Assembly (NCBI GenBank): GCA_044425555.1
Contig: JAWXVF010000001.1
Location: 1-56,777 of the forward strand
Direction of reading: 5' to 3'
DNA from: JAWXVE01 sp044425555
Lineage (GTDB): Bacteria > Bacillota > Clostridia > Lachnospirales > Lachnospiraceae
Length of the DNA: 56,777 nucleotides
Below are positions 1 to 6,928 of the stretch, one piece after another (the first letter of the stretch is position 1; each line of letters begins with the position of its first letter). Made by a program: the position numbers and the translations under genes. The notes below the pieces were generated by a model. The model was given only the letters and a program-made list of their open reading frames with translations. It made no database searches and was not told the DNA's origin.

Positions 1-2
1 AT

Positions 3-545
3 CATGAAGCTGGACACGCTATCTTATTTCATGTATTAGAAGGAGTTGGTCCAGTTCATACGATTTCTATTATTCCAACGGGAATAGGTGCAGCAGGATA
101 TACCATGCCGTTGCCAGAAAAAGATGAAATGTTTCGAACGAGAAAGAGAATGCTTAATGAGATTATGGTGTTATTAGGGGGGCGTATTGCAGAAGAGTTA
201 ATATTTGATGATATTACAACAGGGGCATCAAATGATATTATGAGAGCTACCAATCTTGCGCGTAAGATGATATCAAAATATGGAATGTCTCCTACCATGG
301 GTACAATTAATTATGATAGTGATGACGATGAAGTATTTATTGGACGTGACTTGGCACATAAGCGTTCATACAGTGAGGCGACAGCTGGACAGATTGACCA
401 GGAAGTAAAATCTATGATTCAAACTTGTTACCAAAAGGCTACAGAAGAAATTGAAAGGTATCATCAAGTATTAGAAGATTGTGCTATGTTGTTAATGGAA
501 AAGGAAAAAATATCTAGAGAAGAATTTGAAGCATTATTTGAATAG
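3..545 (+). CDS. ftsH: FtsH ATP-dependent zinc metalloprotease, C-terminal part
   Basis: This is the C-terminal 180 residues of the membrane-anchored AAA+ protease FtsH, which degrades misfolded membrane proteins and short-lived regulators. The reading frame enters from the left edge, so the membrane and ATPase domains lie outside the window. What is seen is the M41 peptidase domain: it opens with the zinc motif HEAGH and continues with GGRIAEEL and the GASND segment, whose Asp is the third zinc ligand in this family. The end is a normal C-terminus at TAG. The gene is followed by the tRNA-Tyr unit and has no role in the glycan cluster; it anchors the locus next to chromosomal housekeeping genes. 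The family assignment is secure. Confidence 0.96.
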   Translation, partial: HEAGHAILFHVLEGVGPVHTISIIPTGIGAAGYTMPLPEKDEMFRTRKRMLNEIMVLLGGRIAEELIFDDITTGASNDIMRATNLARKMISKYGMSPTMGTINYDSDDDEVFIGRDLAHKRSYSEATAGQIDQEVKSMIQTCYQKATEEIERYHQVLEDCAMLLMEKEKISREEFEALFE

Positions 546-564
546 AAGAAAGATGAAAAAAATG

Positions 565-593
565 TTGCAATGTCTCGGAATATATGTTAAAAT
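565..593 (+). promoter_or_regulatory. Probable sigma-A promoter of tRNA-Tyr
   Basis: A TTGCAA box (565-570) is followed after exactly 17 bases by TAAAAT (588-593), with a TG one base upstream of the -10 box as in extended -10 promoters. It ends 37 bases before the tRNA-Tyr gene and has no other gene to serve. The call rests on consensus match and position only. Confidence 0.62.
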
Positions 594-630
594 TTTAAAT
601 TGTTAGAAGTATAGTTCTAACAATTGTTAT

Positions 631-712
631 GGATGGGTTCCCGAGTGGCCAAAGGGGGCAGACTGTAAATCTGTTGGCAGCGCCTTCGAAGGTTCGAATC
701 CTTCTCCATCCA
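631..712 (+). tRNA. tRNA-Tyr (GTA anticodon)
   Basis: A class II tRNA of 82 nucleotides. The acceptor stem pairs 631-637 with 705-711 (six Watson-Crick pairs and one G-U), and 712 is the discriminator A. The anticodon loop reads CTGTAAA, giving anticodon GTA at 665-667, which decodes tyrosine codons. A long variable arm precedes the T arm GGTTCGAATCC, as bacterial tRNA-Tyr requires. CCA is not encoded, so the tail must be added by nucleotidyltransferase. The gene has its own promoter and terminator. Confidence 0.95.
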
Positions 713-735
713 TTACGGAATAGTGGTTAAAATAA

Positions 736-779
736 TAAAAAAGTAAGTGCTGACGAAAGAGTTGGCACTTACTTTTTAT
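736..779 (+). terminator. Rho-independent terminator, probably bidirectional
   Basis: A strong stem pairs 741-754 with 761-774 (14 pairs, two of them G-T) around a six-base loop, GAAAGA. It is followed by a T run (773-777) on the plus strand and preceded by an A run (735-742) that becomes the T run on the minus strand. It can therefore end the tRNA-Tyr transcript from the left and the minus-strand DUF212 gene from the right. Confidence 0.85.
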
Positions 780-828
780 TATTAGATGAACTTGTAATGT
801 AAAAATGGTCTATTACTACAAAGAATGC

Positions 829-1281
829 TTATGCACATACGATGAATCCAAGGATGATACCAAGGATTGCACCTGCTAAAACTTGAATTGGCGTATGTCC
901 TACAAATTCTTTAAGACGTTGTCTTGGTGTTAAAGTAGGGTCATTGTTAAGAAATGTTGCATAGAGTTCATTTAATAATTTGGCATGATTACCTGCTTCT
1001 CTACGAACGCCTGAGGCATCGTGCATAATAATGATGGCAAATAAAGTTGCCATAACAAATTCGTAACTACTACCACCATATAAAATTCCGGCTGCAGTAG
1101 CAAAAGCACATACGGCAGATGAGTGAGAACTAGGCATACCACCACTGCCTGTTAGACGTTCTGTTAAAAACTGTTTGGTTACAATGGTGTGAATGATAGT
1201 TTTAAGTAATTGGGCTATAAGCCAACCGAGAAATGGTGCAAGAAAAATCTTGCTGTAAAAAAAGTCGTGAAAGAATTCCAT
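829..1281 (-). CDS. yuiD: Divergent PAP2 family (DUF212/YuiD-type) membrane protein
   Basis: This 150-residue integral membrane protein belongs to the DUF212 or divergent PAP2 family (Bacillus YuiD type), distant relatives of PAP2 phosphatases with no firmly known substrate. The visible signatures are GGMPSSHSSAV (about residues 47-57), resembling the PSGH core of PAP2 enzymes, then HDASGVRREAG and GHTPIQVLAGA near the C-terminus. Several hydrophobic segments span the membrane. Its length is typical for the family. A GGAGGG ribosome site lies five bases before the ATG. It has its own candidate promoter and probably ends at the shared terminator at 741-774. A role in lipid-phosphate recycling is possible but is only inference. 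Confidence 0.88.
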   Translation of the reverse strand: MEFFHDFFYSKIFLAPFLGWLIAQLLKTIIHTIVTKQFLTERLTGSGGMPSSHSSAVCAFATAAGILYGGSSYEFVMATLFAIIIMHDASGVRREAGNHAKLLNELYATFLNNDPTLTPRQRLKEFVGHTPIQVLAGAILGIILGFIVCA

Positions 1282-1323
1282 AAAGCCCTCCAGTAAAATG
1301 ATAGATTGTTTGATACTTATTCT

Positions 1324-1352
1324 ATTATAGGCAAAATTTTTGTCAAATACAA
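1324..1352 (-). promoter_or_regulatory. Probable promoter of the DUF212 gene
   Basis: Read on the minus strand, TTGTAT (1352-1347) is separated by 17 bases from a perfect TATAAT (1329-1324). It lies 43 bases upstream of the DUF212 start and just after the 3' end of the araC-type gene. A second box, TTGACA, sits inside the spacer but is too close to the -10 to be used with it. Confidence 0.58.
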
Positions 1353-1366
1353 GTGATATTCAAAAG

Positions 1367-2203
1367 TTACCATTTTTTACGATAGGAAAGAGGGGTTATT
1401 CCTTCTTTTTGCTTAAACGCTTTGATAAAATAGCTAGTATCTTGAAATCCACATTGTTGAGAAATGTTGCTAATAGAGATATTAGTAAAACGTAGTAATT
1501 CTTTTGCATGAGAAATTCGTATGGTAACAAGGGTAGTAATGATGGAACTTCCATATTTTTTCTTAAAGATCCGTGCTAAATAATACTTACTAATGAAGAA
1601 TTGCTGAGATAGTTGTTCTAATGAGATGGGCTTATGATAATTGTTTCGTAGCTCATGGTATATGGCGCTAAGTTTCTCATTAATGGAAGAATCATCGCAA
1701 TTGTTTGCTTGCTGATCAGTAGTACAAAAAGTAATTAACTTTGTGAGTTCTAAATGACAATACAGTTCTGAATAAAGAGTAAATTCTGTATGTTGAAGAA
1801 AAATGGTATCAATACACTGGATATATTGATTAGGTTGCTGAACATGAAAGATAGGGGATGATGTTGAATTAGTAAAAAAATCATAAAAAGAACTTGCCGT
1901 TATGCCATCAAAATGTACCCACTTAAGTTGCCATTGGTCTATGGGACTACTTTCGTGGGAATAATGATAGTTACAATCTATAAAAGCACAAACACCAGCA
2001 GTTAAATGGTAAGTTTCTTCTTTATAGGTAAGGGTACCAGATCCTTTTATGATGATGAGAAATAAATAAGAGGTAAGGTTATGTCGTTTGCTAATATGTG
2101 GTTGAACACTTTCTAATGTACCTACTTCTTGGACGTATAAGTAATTCGTTTTTGCTTGAACGGAAGGTGTAACTAAAATACGGTTAGAATTAGAACTTGC
2201 CAT
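1367..2203 (-). CDS. AraC-family transcriptional regulator
   Basis: This cytoplasmic one-component regulator has 278 residues. The N-terminal half is a cupin-like sensor domain (HLTAGVCAFIDCNYHYSH region), typical of sugar-sensing AraC members. The C-terminal 100 residues hold two helix-turn-helix motifs: LEQLSQQFFISKYYLARIF, and further on the ISNISQQCGFQDTSYFIKAFK region ending in a PLSYRKKW tail. I chose the ATG at 2203 because GAAAGGA lies ten bases upstream. The longer frame beginning with TTG at 2257 lacks a ribosome site and runs through a likely operator. The gene is divergent from gmd, and a direct repeat between them has the 21-bp spacing expected for AraC binding. It is therefore a good candidate regulator of the GDP-fucose genes; the effector is unknown. 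Confidence 0.9.
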   Translation of the reverse strand: MASSNSNRILVTPSVQAKTNYLYVQEVGTLESVQPHISKRHNLTSYLFLIIIKGSGTLTYKEETYHLTAGVCAFIDCNYHYSHESSPIDQWQLKWVHFDGITASSFYDFFTNSTSSPIFHVQQPNQYIQCIDTIFLQHTEFTLYSELYCHLELTKLITFCTTDQQANNCDDSSINEKLSAIYHELRNNYHKPISLEQLSQQFFISKYYLARIFKKKYGSSIITTLVTIRISHAKELLRFTNISISNISQQCGFQDTSYFIKAFKQKEGITPLSYRKKW

Positions 2204-2232
2204 ATGAAGGAGATCCTTTCTATTATTTGAAG

Positions 2233-2260
2233 GCAATATAATACTATAATGAAGCAATAT
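2233..2260. promoter_or_regulatory. Direct-repeat operator candidate for the AraC-type regulator
   Basis: The heptamer GCAATAT occurs twice, at 2233-2239 and 2254-2260, exactly 21 bp (two helical turns) apart. AraC-family proteins commonly bind such tandem half-sites with one HTH pair per site. The right-hand half ends six bases before the -35 box of the gmd promoter, which fits class II activation. The inverted half ATTGC at 2266-2270 lies beside it. Sequence pattern only; no binding data. Confidence 0.4.
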
Positions 2261-2266
2261 TTTTAA

Positions 2267-2295
2267 TTGCTAAGCTTATTATACAGTAGTATACT
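2267..2295 (+). promoter_or_regulatory. Probable promoter of gmd-fcl-manC
   Basis: TTGCTA (2267-2272), a 17-base spacer, and TATACT (2290-2295) form a good sigma-A promoter 53 bases upstream of the gmd start. It is the first plus-strand promoter of the glycan locus and abuts the AraC-type direct repeat. Confidence 0.62.
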
Positions 2296-2348
2296 AGGAA
2301 TAGAAAGAGCAAAATAAACAAAAAATGAGTACTAGAAGGGAGAATAAA

Positions 2349-3410
2349 ATGAAAAAAATTGCTTTAATCACAGGAATTACAGGACAAGATGGGTCTTACT
2401 TAGCAGAGTTACTATTAGAGAAGGGATATGAAGTGCATGGGTTAATGAGGAGACATAGCATTTCTAATACATCAAGAATTGATCATCTGTTAGAAGGAGA
2501 AGCAGGAAAAGGTAAGTTTTTTTTGCATTTTGCAGATGTAACAGATTCTAGTAATTTAATGAGGTTGATTGGTGAGATTCAACCTATGGAAGTATATAAT
2601 TTGGCGGCACAGTCTCATGTAGGTGTTTCTTTTGAGGTGCCTGAGTATACAGCAGAGGCAACGGGAATTAGTACATTAAAATTATTAGAGGCTATTAGAA
2701 TAAATGGGGGAGAGTGTCGTTATTATCAAGCTTCTACATCGGAGCTATTTGGGGGTATTCCAGAGACAGCCCCTCAGAGTGAAACAACTCCATTTTACCC
2801 TAAGAGTCCTTATGGGGTGGCAAAATTATATTCTTATTGGATTACAGTAAATTATCGTGAATCTTATCATATGTTTGCTTGCAATGGGATTTTATTTAAT
2901 CATGAATCGCCACGTAGAGGAGAGAATTTTGTAACGAAGAAGATTACTCTTGCAATTGCTAATATAATTGCTGGCAAGCAAGAGAAACTTTCGTTAGGAA
3001 ATATGGATGCGAAAAGGGATTGGGGATATGCCTATGATTATGTGGAAGGTATGTGGCTGATGTTACAACAAGAGAAGCCGGATGATTTTGTATTAGCAAC
3101 TAATGAGACTCATACAGTACGTGAATTTGTAGAAGAGTCGTTTGCTCAATTAGGCATTGGAATTAGATGGGAAGGTAAGGGAGTAGAGGAAAAGGGATAT
3201 CATAAAGAGAACGGGAAATTATTAGTAGATGTAAATAAGGAATTTTATCGTCCAGCAGAAGTAGAATGTTTGTGGGGAGATTCAACGAAGGCAGAAAAAA
3301 TATTAGGATGGAAGAGAAAGACAGACTTTAAAATGTTAGTGAATATGATGATGGAATACGATATGAAGGAAATTGTAGGGAAAACGTGCGAAGAATATAA
3401 AAGGGGCTAG
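2349..3410 (+). CDS. gmd: GDP-mannose 4,6-dehydratase
   Basis: This cytoplasmic SDR enzyme of 353 residues converts GDP-D-mannose to GDP-4-keto-6-deoxy-D-mannose, the first committed step to GDP-L-fucose. The NADP-binding motif is GITGQDGS at residues 9-16, and the RRHSISNTSRIDH segment that follows is characteristic of GMD. The catalytic YxxxK is YGVAK at 155-159, preceded by the conserved STSELFG. I placed the start at the ATG at 2349, which has AAGGGAG eight bases upstream; an in-frame ATG at 2325 lacks a ribosome site. fcl follows after six bases and manC after that, so the three genes form one pathway operon. Confidence is high because length and motifs match the family closely. Confidence 0.95.
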   Translation: MKKIALITGITGQDGSYLAELLLEKGYEVHGLMRRHSISNTSRIDHLLEGEAGKGKFFLHFADVTDSSNLMRLIGEIQPMEVYNLAAQSHVGVSFEVPEYTAEATGISTLKLLEAIRINGGECRYYQASTSELFGGIPETAPQSETTPFYPKSPYGVAKLYSYWITVNYRESYHMFACNGILFNHESPRRGENFVTKKITLAIANIIAGKQEKLSLGNMDAKRDWGYAYDYVEGMWLMLQQEKPDDFVLATNETHTVREFVEESFAQLGIGIRWEGKGVEEKGYHKENGKLLVDVNKEFYRPAEVECLWGDSTKAEKILGWKRKTDFKMLVNMMMEYDMKEIVGKTCEEYKRG

Positions 3411-3416
3411 TGATAT

Positions 3417-4358
3417 ATGAATCATACAGATAAAATATATGTGGCAGGTCATAATGGCTTAGTAGGAAGTGCTATTATGCGTAATTTAGAAGGAAAAGGG
3501 TATGCGAATCTACTTGGAAAGAGTCGAGCTCAATTGGATTTAAAAAATCAAAAGCAAGTGAAGGATTTTTTTGAATCAGAGAGACCGGATGTTGTAATAT
3601 TAGCGGCGGCAAAAGTAGGTGGTATTCATGCAAATAATACAACTCCAGCAGAATTTATCTATGAGAATCTTCAGATTCAATGTAATGTTATACATGCATG
3701 CCATGAAGTGGGCGTGAAAAAGTTGCTATTTCTAGGTAGTACTTGTATTTACCCTAAGATGGCGGCGCAACCTATTGAGGAGGATTCTCTTCTAACGGGT
3801 GCCTTAGAAGAAACAAATGAAGCGTATGCAGTAGCTAAAATTGCGGGATTAGAAATGTGTAAGTTTTATAGAAGACAATATGGAGATGATTTTATTAGTT
3901 GTATGCCCACCAATCTATATGGATCCCATGATAATTATGATCTGAATGGTTCTCATGTAATGCCTGCTATGATTCGAAAGTTTCATGAAGCAAAAGTAAA
4001 TGGGAGTGAGGTAGTGGAGCTTTGGGGAAGTGGAACGCCGCGCAGAGAATTTTTATATGTGGATGACATGGCAGATGCTTGTATTCATTTATTGAATCAT
4101 TATAGTGGGGAGCAACATGTGAATATTGGAACTGGTAAAGAAATTAGTATTAGGGAGTTGGCAGATACTGTACAGAAAACGGTTGGTTATGAAGGTGAAA
4201 TTTTTTGGAATACAGATATGCCAGATGGGACTATGCGAAAAATTACTGACGTTACCAAATTACATGAATTAGGTTGGAAACATAAAGTGGATTTAGAAGA
4301 AGGTGTTTGGTTAGCATACAAATGGTTTTGTGAACACGTAGATTCGGCACGTTTATAG
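3417..4358 (+). CDS. fcl: GDP-L-fucose synthase
   Basis: This bifunctional epimerase/reductase (313 residues, cytoplasmic) turns GDP-4-keto-6-deoxy-mannose into GDP-L-fucose using NADPH. The Rossmann motif GHNGLVG is at residues 11-17, GSTCIYP at 107-113, and the catalytic YAVAK at 137-141. FLYVDDMADACIHLL is a typical GDP-fucose synthase block. The gene sits six bases after gmd and 12 bases before manC. Together they supply GDP-fucose for the glycosyltransferases downstream. No fucosyltransferase of GT10/11/23 type is evident in the window, so the fucose is probably added by one of the GT2 or GT4 enzymes; that part is inference. Confidence 0.95.
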   Translation: MNHTDKIYVAGHNGLVGSAIMRNLEGKGYANLLGKSRAQLDLKNQKQVKDFFESERPDVVILAAAKVGGIHANNTTPAEFIYENLQIQCNVIHACHEVGVKKLLFLGSTCIYPKMAAQPIEEDSLLTGALEETNEAYAVAKIAGLEMCKFYRRQYGDDFISCMPTNLYGSHDNYDLNGSHVMPAMIRKFHEAKVNGSEVVELWGSGTPRREFLYVDDMADACIHLLNHYSGEQHVNIGTGKEISIRELADTVQKTVGYEGEIFWNTDMPDGTMRKITDVTKLHELGWKHKVDLEEGVWLAYKWFCEHVDSARL

Positions 4359-4370
4359 AAGGAGGAGAAT

Positions 4371-5420
4371 GTGAAAACTTACGGTATTATTATGGCTGGA
4401 GGAGGTGGCACTAGATTTTGGCCACTTAGTACTAGAGAACTTCCTAAACAATTTTTGAATTTATCGGGAAAAGATATTATGATCAATGAAACGTTTGATC
4501 GTTTGTTAGGAGTGGTAGAACAAGAGGATATATTTGTAGTAACCAATATGGAACAAGTACATTTGGTTCATAGCATGACGGGAGATCGATTTCGACGAGA
4601 TCATATTCTATCAGAATCTGCTGCTAGAAATACAGCTGCTTGTATAGGATATGCAGCAATAGAGATTATGGAAAAATATGGAGATGGTATTATGTGTATA
4701 GTGCCGTCTGATCACTTCATTAAAGATAGGGGAGAATTCCAAAATATATTAAAACAAGGTGTGGAAATAGCAGATAAGACAGACCGATTAGTTACAATTG
4801 GTATACAACCAACGTTTCCGTCTACTGGATATGGGTATATTCAACACGATGAAATAAGAGAAGGAAGTGCATATGTGGTTAAAGAGTTTGTTGAGAAACC
4901 AGATGTAGAAACGGCAAAAGGATACTTAGAGCAAGGAGATTACCTTTGGAATAGTGGTATGTTTATCTGGAAAGTTTCAGTGATTCTAGATTATTTTAAA
5001 CGGTTATTACCAGATATTTATCAATCACTGCAAGAAATACAAGAAACATTTGGAAAAGAAGATGAGCTAGAAGCCATACAAAAGATATACCCTACTATTC
5101 CAAAGATTTCAATAGATTATGGGATTATGGAGCGAGCTGATCATGTAGTGGTATTGCCAGCTGATTTTGGTTGGAATGATGTGGGAAGTTATGATGCTTT
5201 AGATTCTATCATGGACAAGGATGAAAATGAAAATATTCGAATTGGTCAAACAATTGCAAAAAAAACAACAAATTGTATTGTGTATACAACAGATAAGTTG
5301 ATTGCAACTATAGGAATACAAGATTTAGTGATTGCTCAAACGGAAAATGCCGTATTAGTATGTGCGAAAGAATGTGTACAAGAAGTTAAATCAATTGTCG
5401 AAACATTAGAAAAAATATAA
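4371..5420 (+). CDS. manC: Mannose-1-phosphate guanylyltransferase
   Basis: This enzyme makes GDP-D-mannose from mannose-1-phosphate and GTP, feeding Gmd. It has 349 residues and begins at GTG, which follows AAGGAGGAG. The nucleotidyltransferase signature occupies residues 10-27 (GGGGTRFWP, then PKQF), and FVEKP is at 173-177. The length shows it is the single-domain type: the C-terminal phosphomannose isomerase cupin found in fused ManC/AlgA proteins is absent. Phosphomannomutase and mannose-6-phosphate isomerase must be encoded elsewhere. The end of the gene contains a TTGTCGAAA sequence resembling a Spo0A box. An AT-only inverted repeat (5416-5430) covers the stop codon and is a weak terminator at best. 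Confidence 0.95.
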   Translation: MKTYGIIMAGGGGTRFWPLSTRELPKQFLNLSGKDIMINETFDRLLGVVEQEDIFVVTNMEQVHLVHSMTGDRFRRDHILSESAARNTAACIGYAAIEIMEKYGDGIMCIVPSDHFIKDRGEFQNILKQGVEIADKTDRLVTIGIQPTFPSTGYGYIQHDEIREGSAYVVKEFVEKPDVETAKGYLEQGDYLWNSGMFIWKVSVILDYFKRLLPDIYQSLQEIQETFGKEDELEAIQKIYPTIPKISIDYGIMERADHVVVLPADFGWNDVGSYDALDSIMDKDENENIRIGQTIAKKTTNCIVYTTDKLIATIGIQDLVIAQTENAVLVCAKECVQEVKSIVETLEKI

Positions 5421-5479
5421 AAATTTTATAAAGTTGAAGTAGAAGAAAATATCCTATAAAGAAATTAAAGTGACACATA

Positions 5480-5498
5480 ATTTCTATAATTTAGAAAT
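5480..5498. promoter_or_regulatory. TATAAT box inside a perfect inverted repeat upstream of the Spo0A-like gene
   Basis: ATTTCTA (5480-5486) and TAGAAAT (5492-5498) form a perfect 7-bp inverted repeat with a 5-base centre, and a consensus TATAAT -10 box (5485-5490) lies across its middle. An operator covering the -10 box is the usual layout for repression. The -35 region is poor (AAATTA 17 bases upstream), so the promoter may need help. It implies a leader of about 145 bases before the Spo0A-like start. Confidence 0.42.
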
Positions 5499-5640
5499 AT
5501 TCAATAATTAGGGCAGAAAAAACCGAAAATTGTAGATGGGAAGGGTTTTACAAACGAAAACTACCATGGTATCATAACCACAAGAGAGACAAAAAAATGC
5601 AAAATAATGCAAAAAGGTGAAAGAAGAGGGAGTGATTACT

Positions 5641-6015
5641 ATGAATGTACAAGAAATTCCATTAGTAAAGATTGAACGTTGTGCTACAGAAATCATTTTA
5701 GATTTAGGAGTGCCAGCACATTTAAAGGGGTATCATTTTTTAAGAGAGGCTATTGTATTATCTGTATATGATATGGAGCGGGTAACTAGTGTAACGAAAC
5801 TGCTGTATCCTATGGTAGGAAAAAAGTTTTTTACAAATGGAAGCCGTGTGGAGCGAGCAATACGTAATGCAATAGAAGTATCCTGGGAGCGTGGAAGTGC
5901 TGTGAAATTTGAATCTTTATTTGTATACTCTAAGGAAATGGGATGTAAACGGCCCACGAATAGTGAGTATATTGCAAGAATTGCAGATCAAATCAGATTG
6001 GATTTACAAGATTAA
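5641..6015 (+). CDS. Receiver-less Spo0A C-terminal-domain DNA-binding protein
   Basis: This 124-residue protein matches the sigma-binding, DNA-binding effector domain of Spo0A over nearly its whole length. Visible family signatures are LGVPAHLKGYHFLREAI (22-38), TKLLYPMVGKKF (52-63), the recognition-helix stretch SRVERAIRNAIEVSW (68-82) and RPTNSEYIARIADQIRL (104-120). The N-terminal phosphoacceptor receiver domain of full Spo0A is missing, and the short N-terminus leaves no room for it. The ATG at 5641 follows GAGGGAG with suitable spacing. The gene appears to be its own unit: a TATAAT box in an inverted repeat lies upstream and a strong terminator downstream. It may bind 0A-box-like sites and regulate the flanking glycan genes without phosphorylation; its function is inferred. 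Confidence 0.85.
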   Translation: MNVQEIPLVKIERCATEIILDLGVPAHLKGYHFLREAIVLSVYDMERVTSVTKLLYPMVGKKFFTNGSRVERAIRNAIEVSWERGSAVKFESLFVYSKEMGCKRPTNSEYIARIADQIRLDLQD

Positions 6016-6027
6016 ATAAAGGGAATG

Positions 6028-6069
6028 AAAGGAAACTTTGTATTGTTACTATACGAAGTTTCTTTTTTG
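6028..6069 (+). terminator. Rho-independent terminator after the Spo0A-like gene
   Basis: GAAACTTTGTAT (6032-6043) pairs with ATACGAAGTTTC (6051-6062) around a 7-base loop, and the stem is followed by a run of T (6063-6068). It should end the short Spo0A-like transcript and separate it from the 50-kb gene string that follows. Confidence 0.85.
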
Positions 6070-6077
6070 TTTTTTAA

Positions 6078-6105
6078 TGACTTAATTTAGAAAATATGTT
6101 AAAAT
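6078..6105 (+). promoter_or_regulatory. Possible promoter for the main glycan operon
   Basis: An extended -10 element, TG-T-TAAAAT (TG 6097-6098, TAAAAT 6100-6105), lies 26 bases before the first glycosyltransferase and just after the terminator. Only a weak -35 (TGACTT, 6078-6083) is found 16 bases upstream. Position supports it more than sequence. Confidence 0.45.
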
Positions 6106-6131
6106 GACTCTAATTAGGAGAAACTAATGGT

Positions 6132-6878
6132 ATGAATGATTTGGTAAGTGTAGTGGTTCCAGTCTACAATGGAGAACAATATATTAGAGAGACGATACAA
6201 TCTGTACAGCAGCAGACTTATGTGAATTGGGAGTTGATTATTGTAGACGACGGCTCAACAGACGCAACAAGAGCTATTTTACAAGAATATACCGTATCAC
6301 CTATTAAGGTGATATTACAACCTAGTAATCTAGGTGTTGCAAAGGCACGAAATCGTGGTGTTGAAGAAGCAAGAGGTAGATTTATTGCATTTTTGGATGG
6401 AGATGATTTGTGGGAAGAACAGAAATTAGAGCGACAGGTGGCCTTTGCTCATGAAAAAAATGCCGCTTTTCTATGTACATCCTATGAGTATGCAGATGAA
6501 AAAGGAATGGGGTTGGGGAAAATAGCTCATGTTCCAAACACTATTACATATGAAGAAGCATTGAAAAATACAATCATATTCACCTCTACAGTATTATTGG
6601 ATCTTGCAAAGATTACAAAGGAAGAAATTAAGATGCCTACTATAGAAAGTGAAGATACAGCGACTTGGTGGAAGATTCTTCGAAGTGGATATAGGGCTTA
6701 TGGATTAGATGAGGTATTCGTACGATATCGCAGACCGAGCAGTTCTTTATCTTCCAATAAAATAAAGGCCATACAACGTATATGGTATTTGTATCGAAAA
6801 CAAGAAAACCTCTCAATTCTAAAAAGTGGATATTGCTTTGTGCATTATGCTATTAAGACAACTTTGAGACGATTGTAA
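6132..6878 (+). CDS. GT2 family glycosyltransferase
   Basis: This cytoplasmic or membrane-associated glycosyltransferase has 248 residues and a GT-A fold. The family-2 landmarks are SVVVPVYNGEQYIRETI at the N-terminus, VDDGS at 38-42 (nucleotide binding) and FLDGDD at 87-92 (the DxD metal/donor site). After this the sequence diverges, so donor and acceptor cannot be read. Length is normal for a short GT2. It is the first gene after the terminator at 6028-6069 and precedes the PseI fusion by 50 bases. AGGAG lies nine bases ahead of the ATG. Confidence 0.88.
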   Translation: MNDLVSVVVPVYNGEQYIRETIQSVQQQTYVNWELIIVDDGSTDATRAILQEYTVSPIKVILQPSNLGVAKARNRGVEEARGRFIAFLDGDDLWEEQKLERQVAFAHEKNAAFLCTSYEYADEKGMGLGKIAHVPNTITYEEALKNTIIFTSTVLLDLAKITKEEIKMPTIESEDTATWWKILRSGYRAYGLDEVFVRYRRPSSSLSSNKIKAIQRIWYLYRKQENLSILKSGYCFVHYAIKTTLRRL

Positions 6879-6928
6879 GGACTATGTCAATCTTTTTATA
6901 AGGAGAAGGAATTAGAAGGGGATATGGA

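Noticed and set aside
1367..2257. Longer AraC-type protein starting at TTG 2257
   Set aside because: There is no ribosome site, and the extra 18 codons run through promoter-like DNA and the left half of a direct repeat.
5416..5430. Terminator at the end of manC
   Set aside because: The inverted repeat is A/T only and has no T run of note; it is too unstable to be called.
5505..5600. Leader with GGGCAGAAAAAACCG, TACCATGGTA and small stems resembling parts of a c-di-GMP-I riboswitch
   Set aside because: The conserved core (ACGCAAAGC-like segment and paired P2/P3 helices) is absent, and I cannot fold a matching shape. The palindrome and the short GTTTT/AAAAC stem are too weak to call a riboswitch.
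5597..5627. Direct repeat ATGCAAAA near the Spo0A-like start
   Set aside because: It is short and A-rich; chance is enough to explain it.
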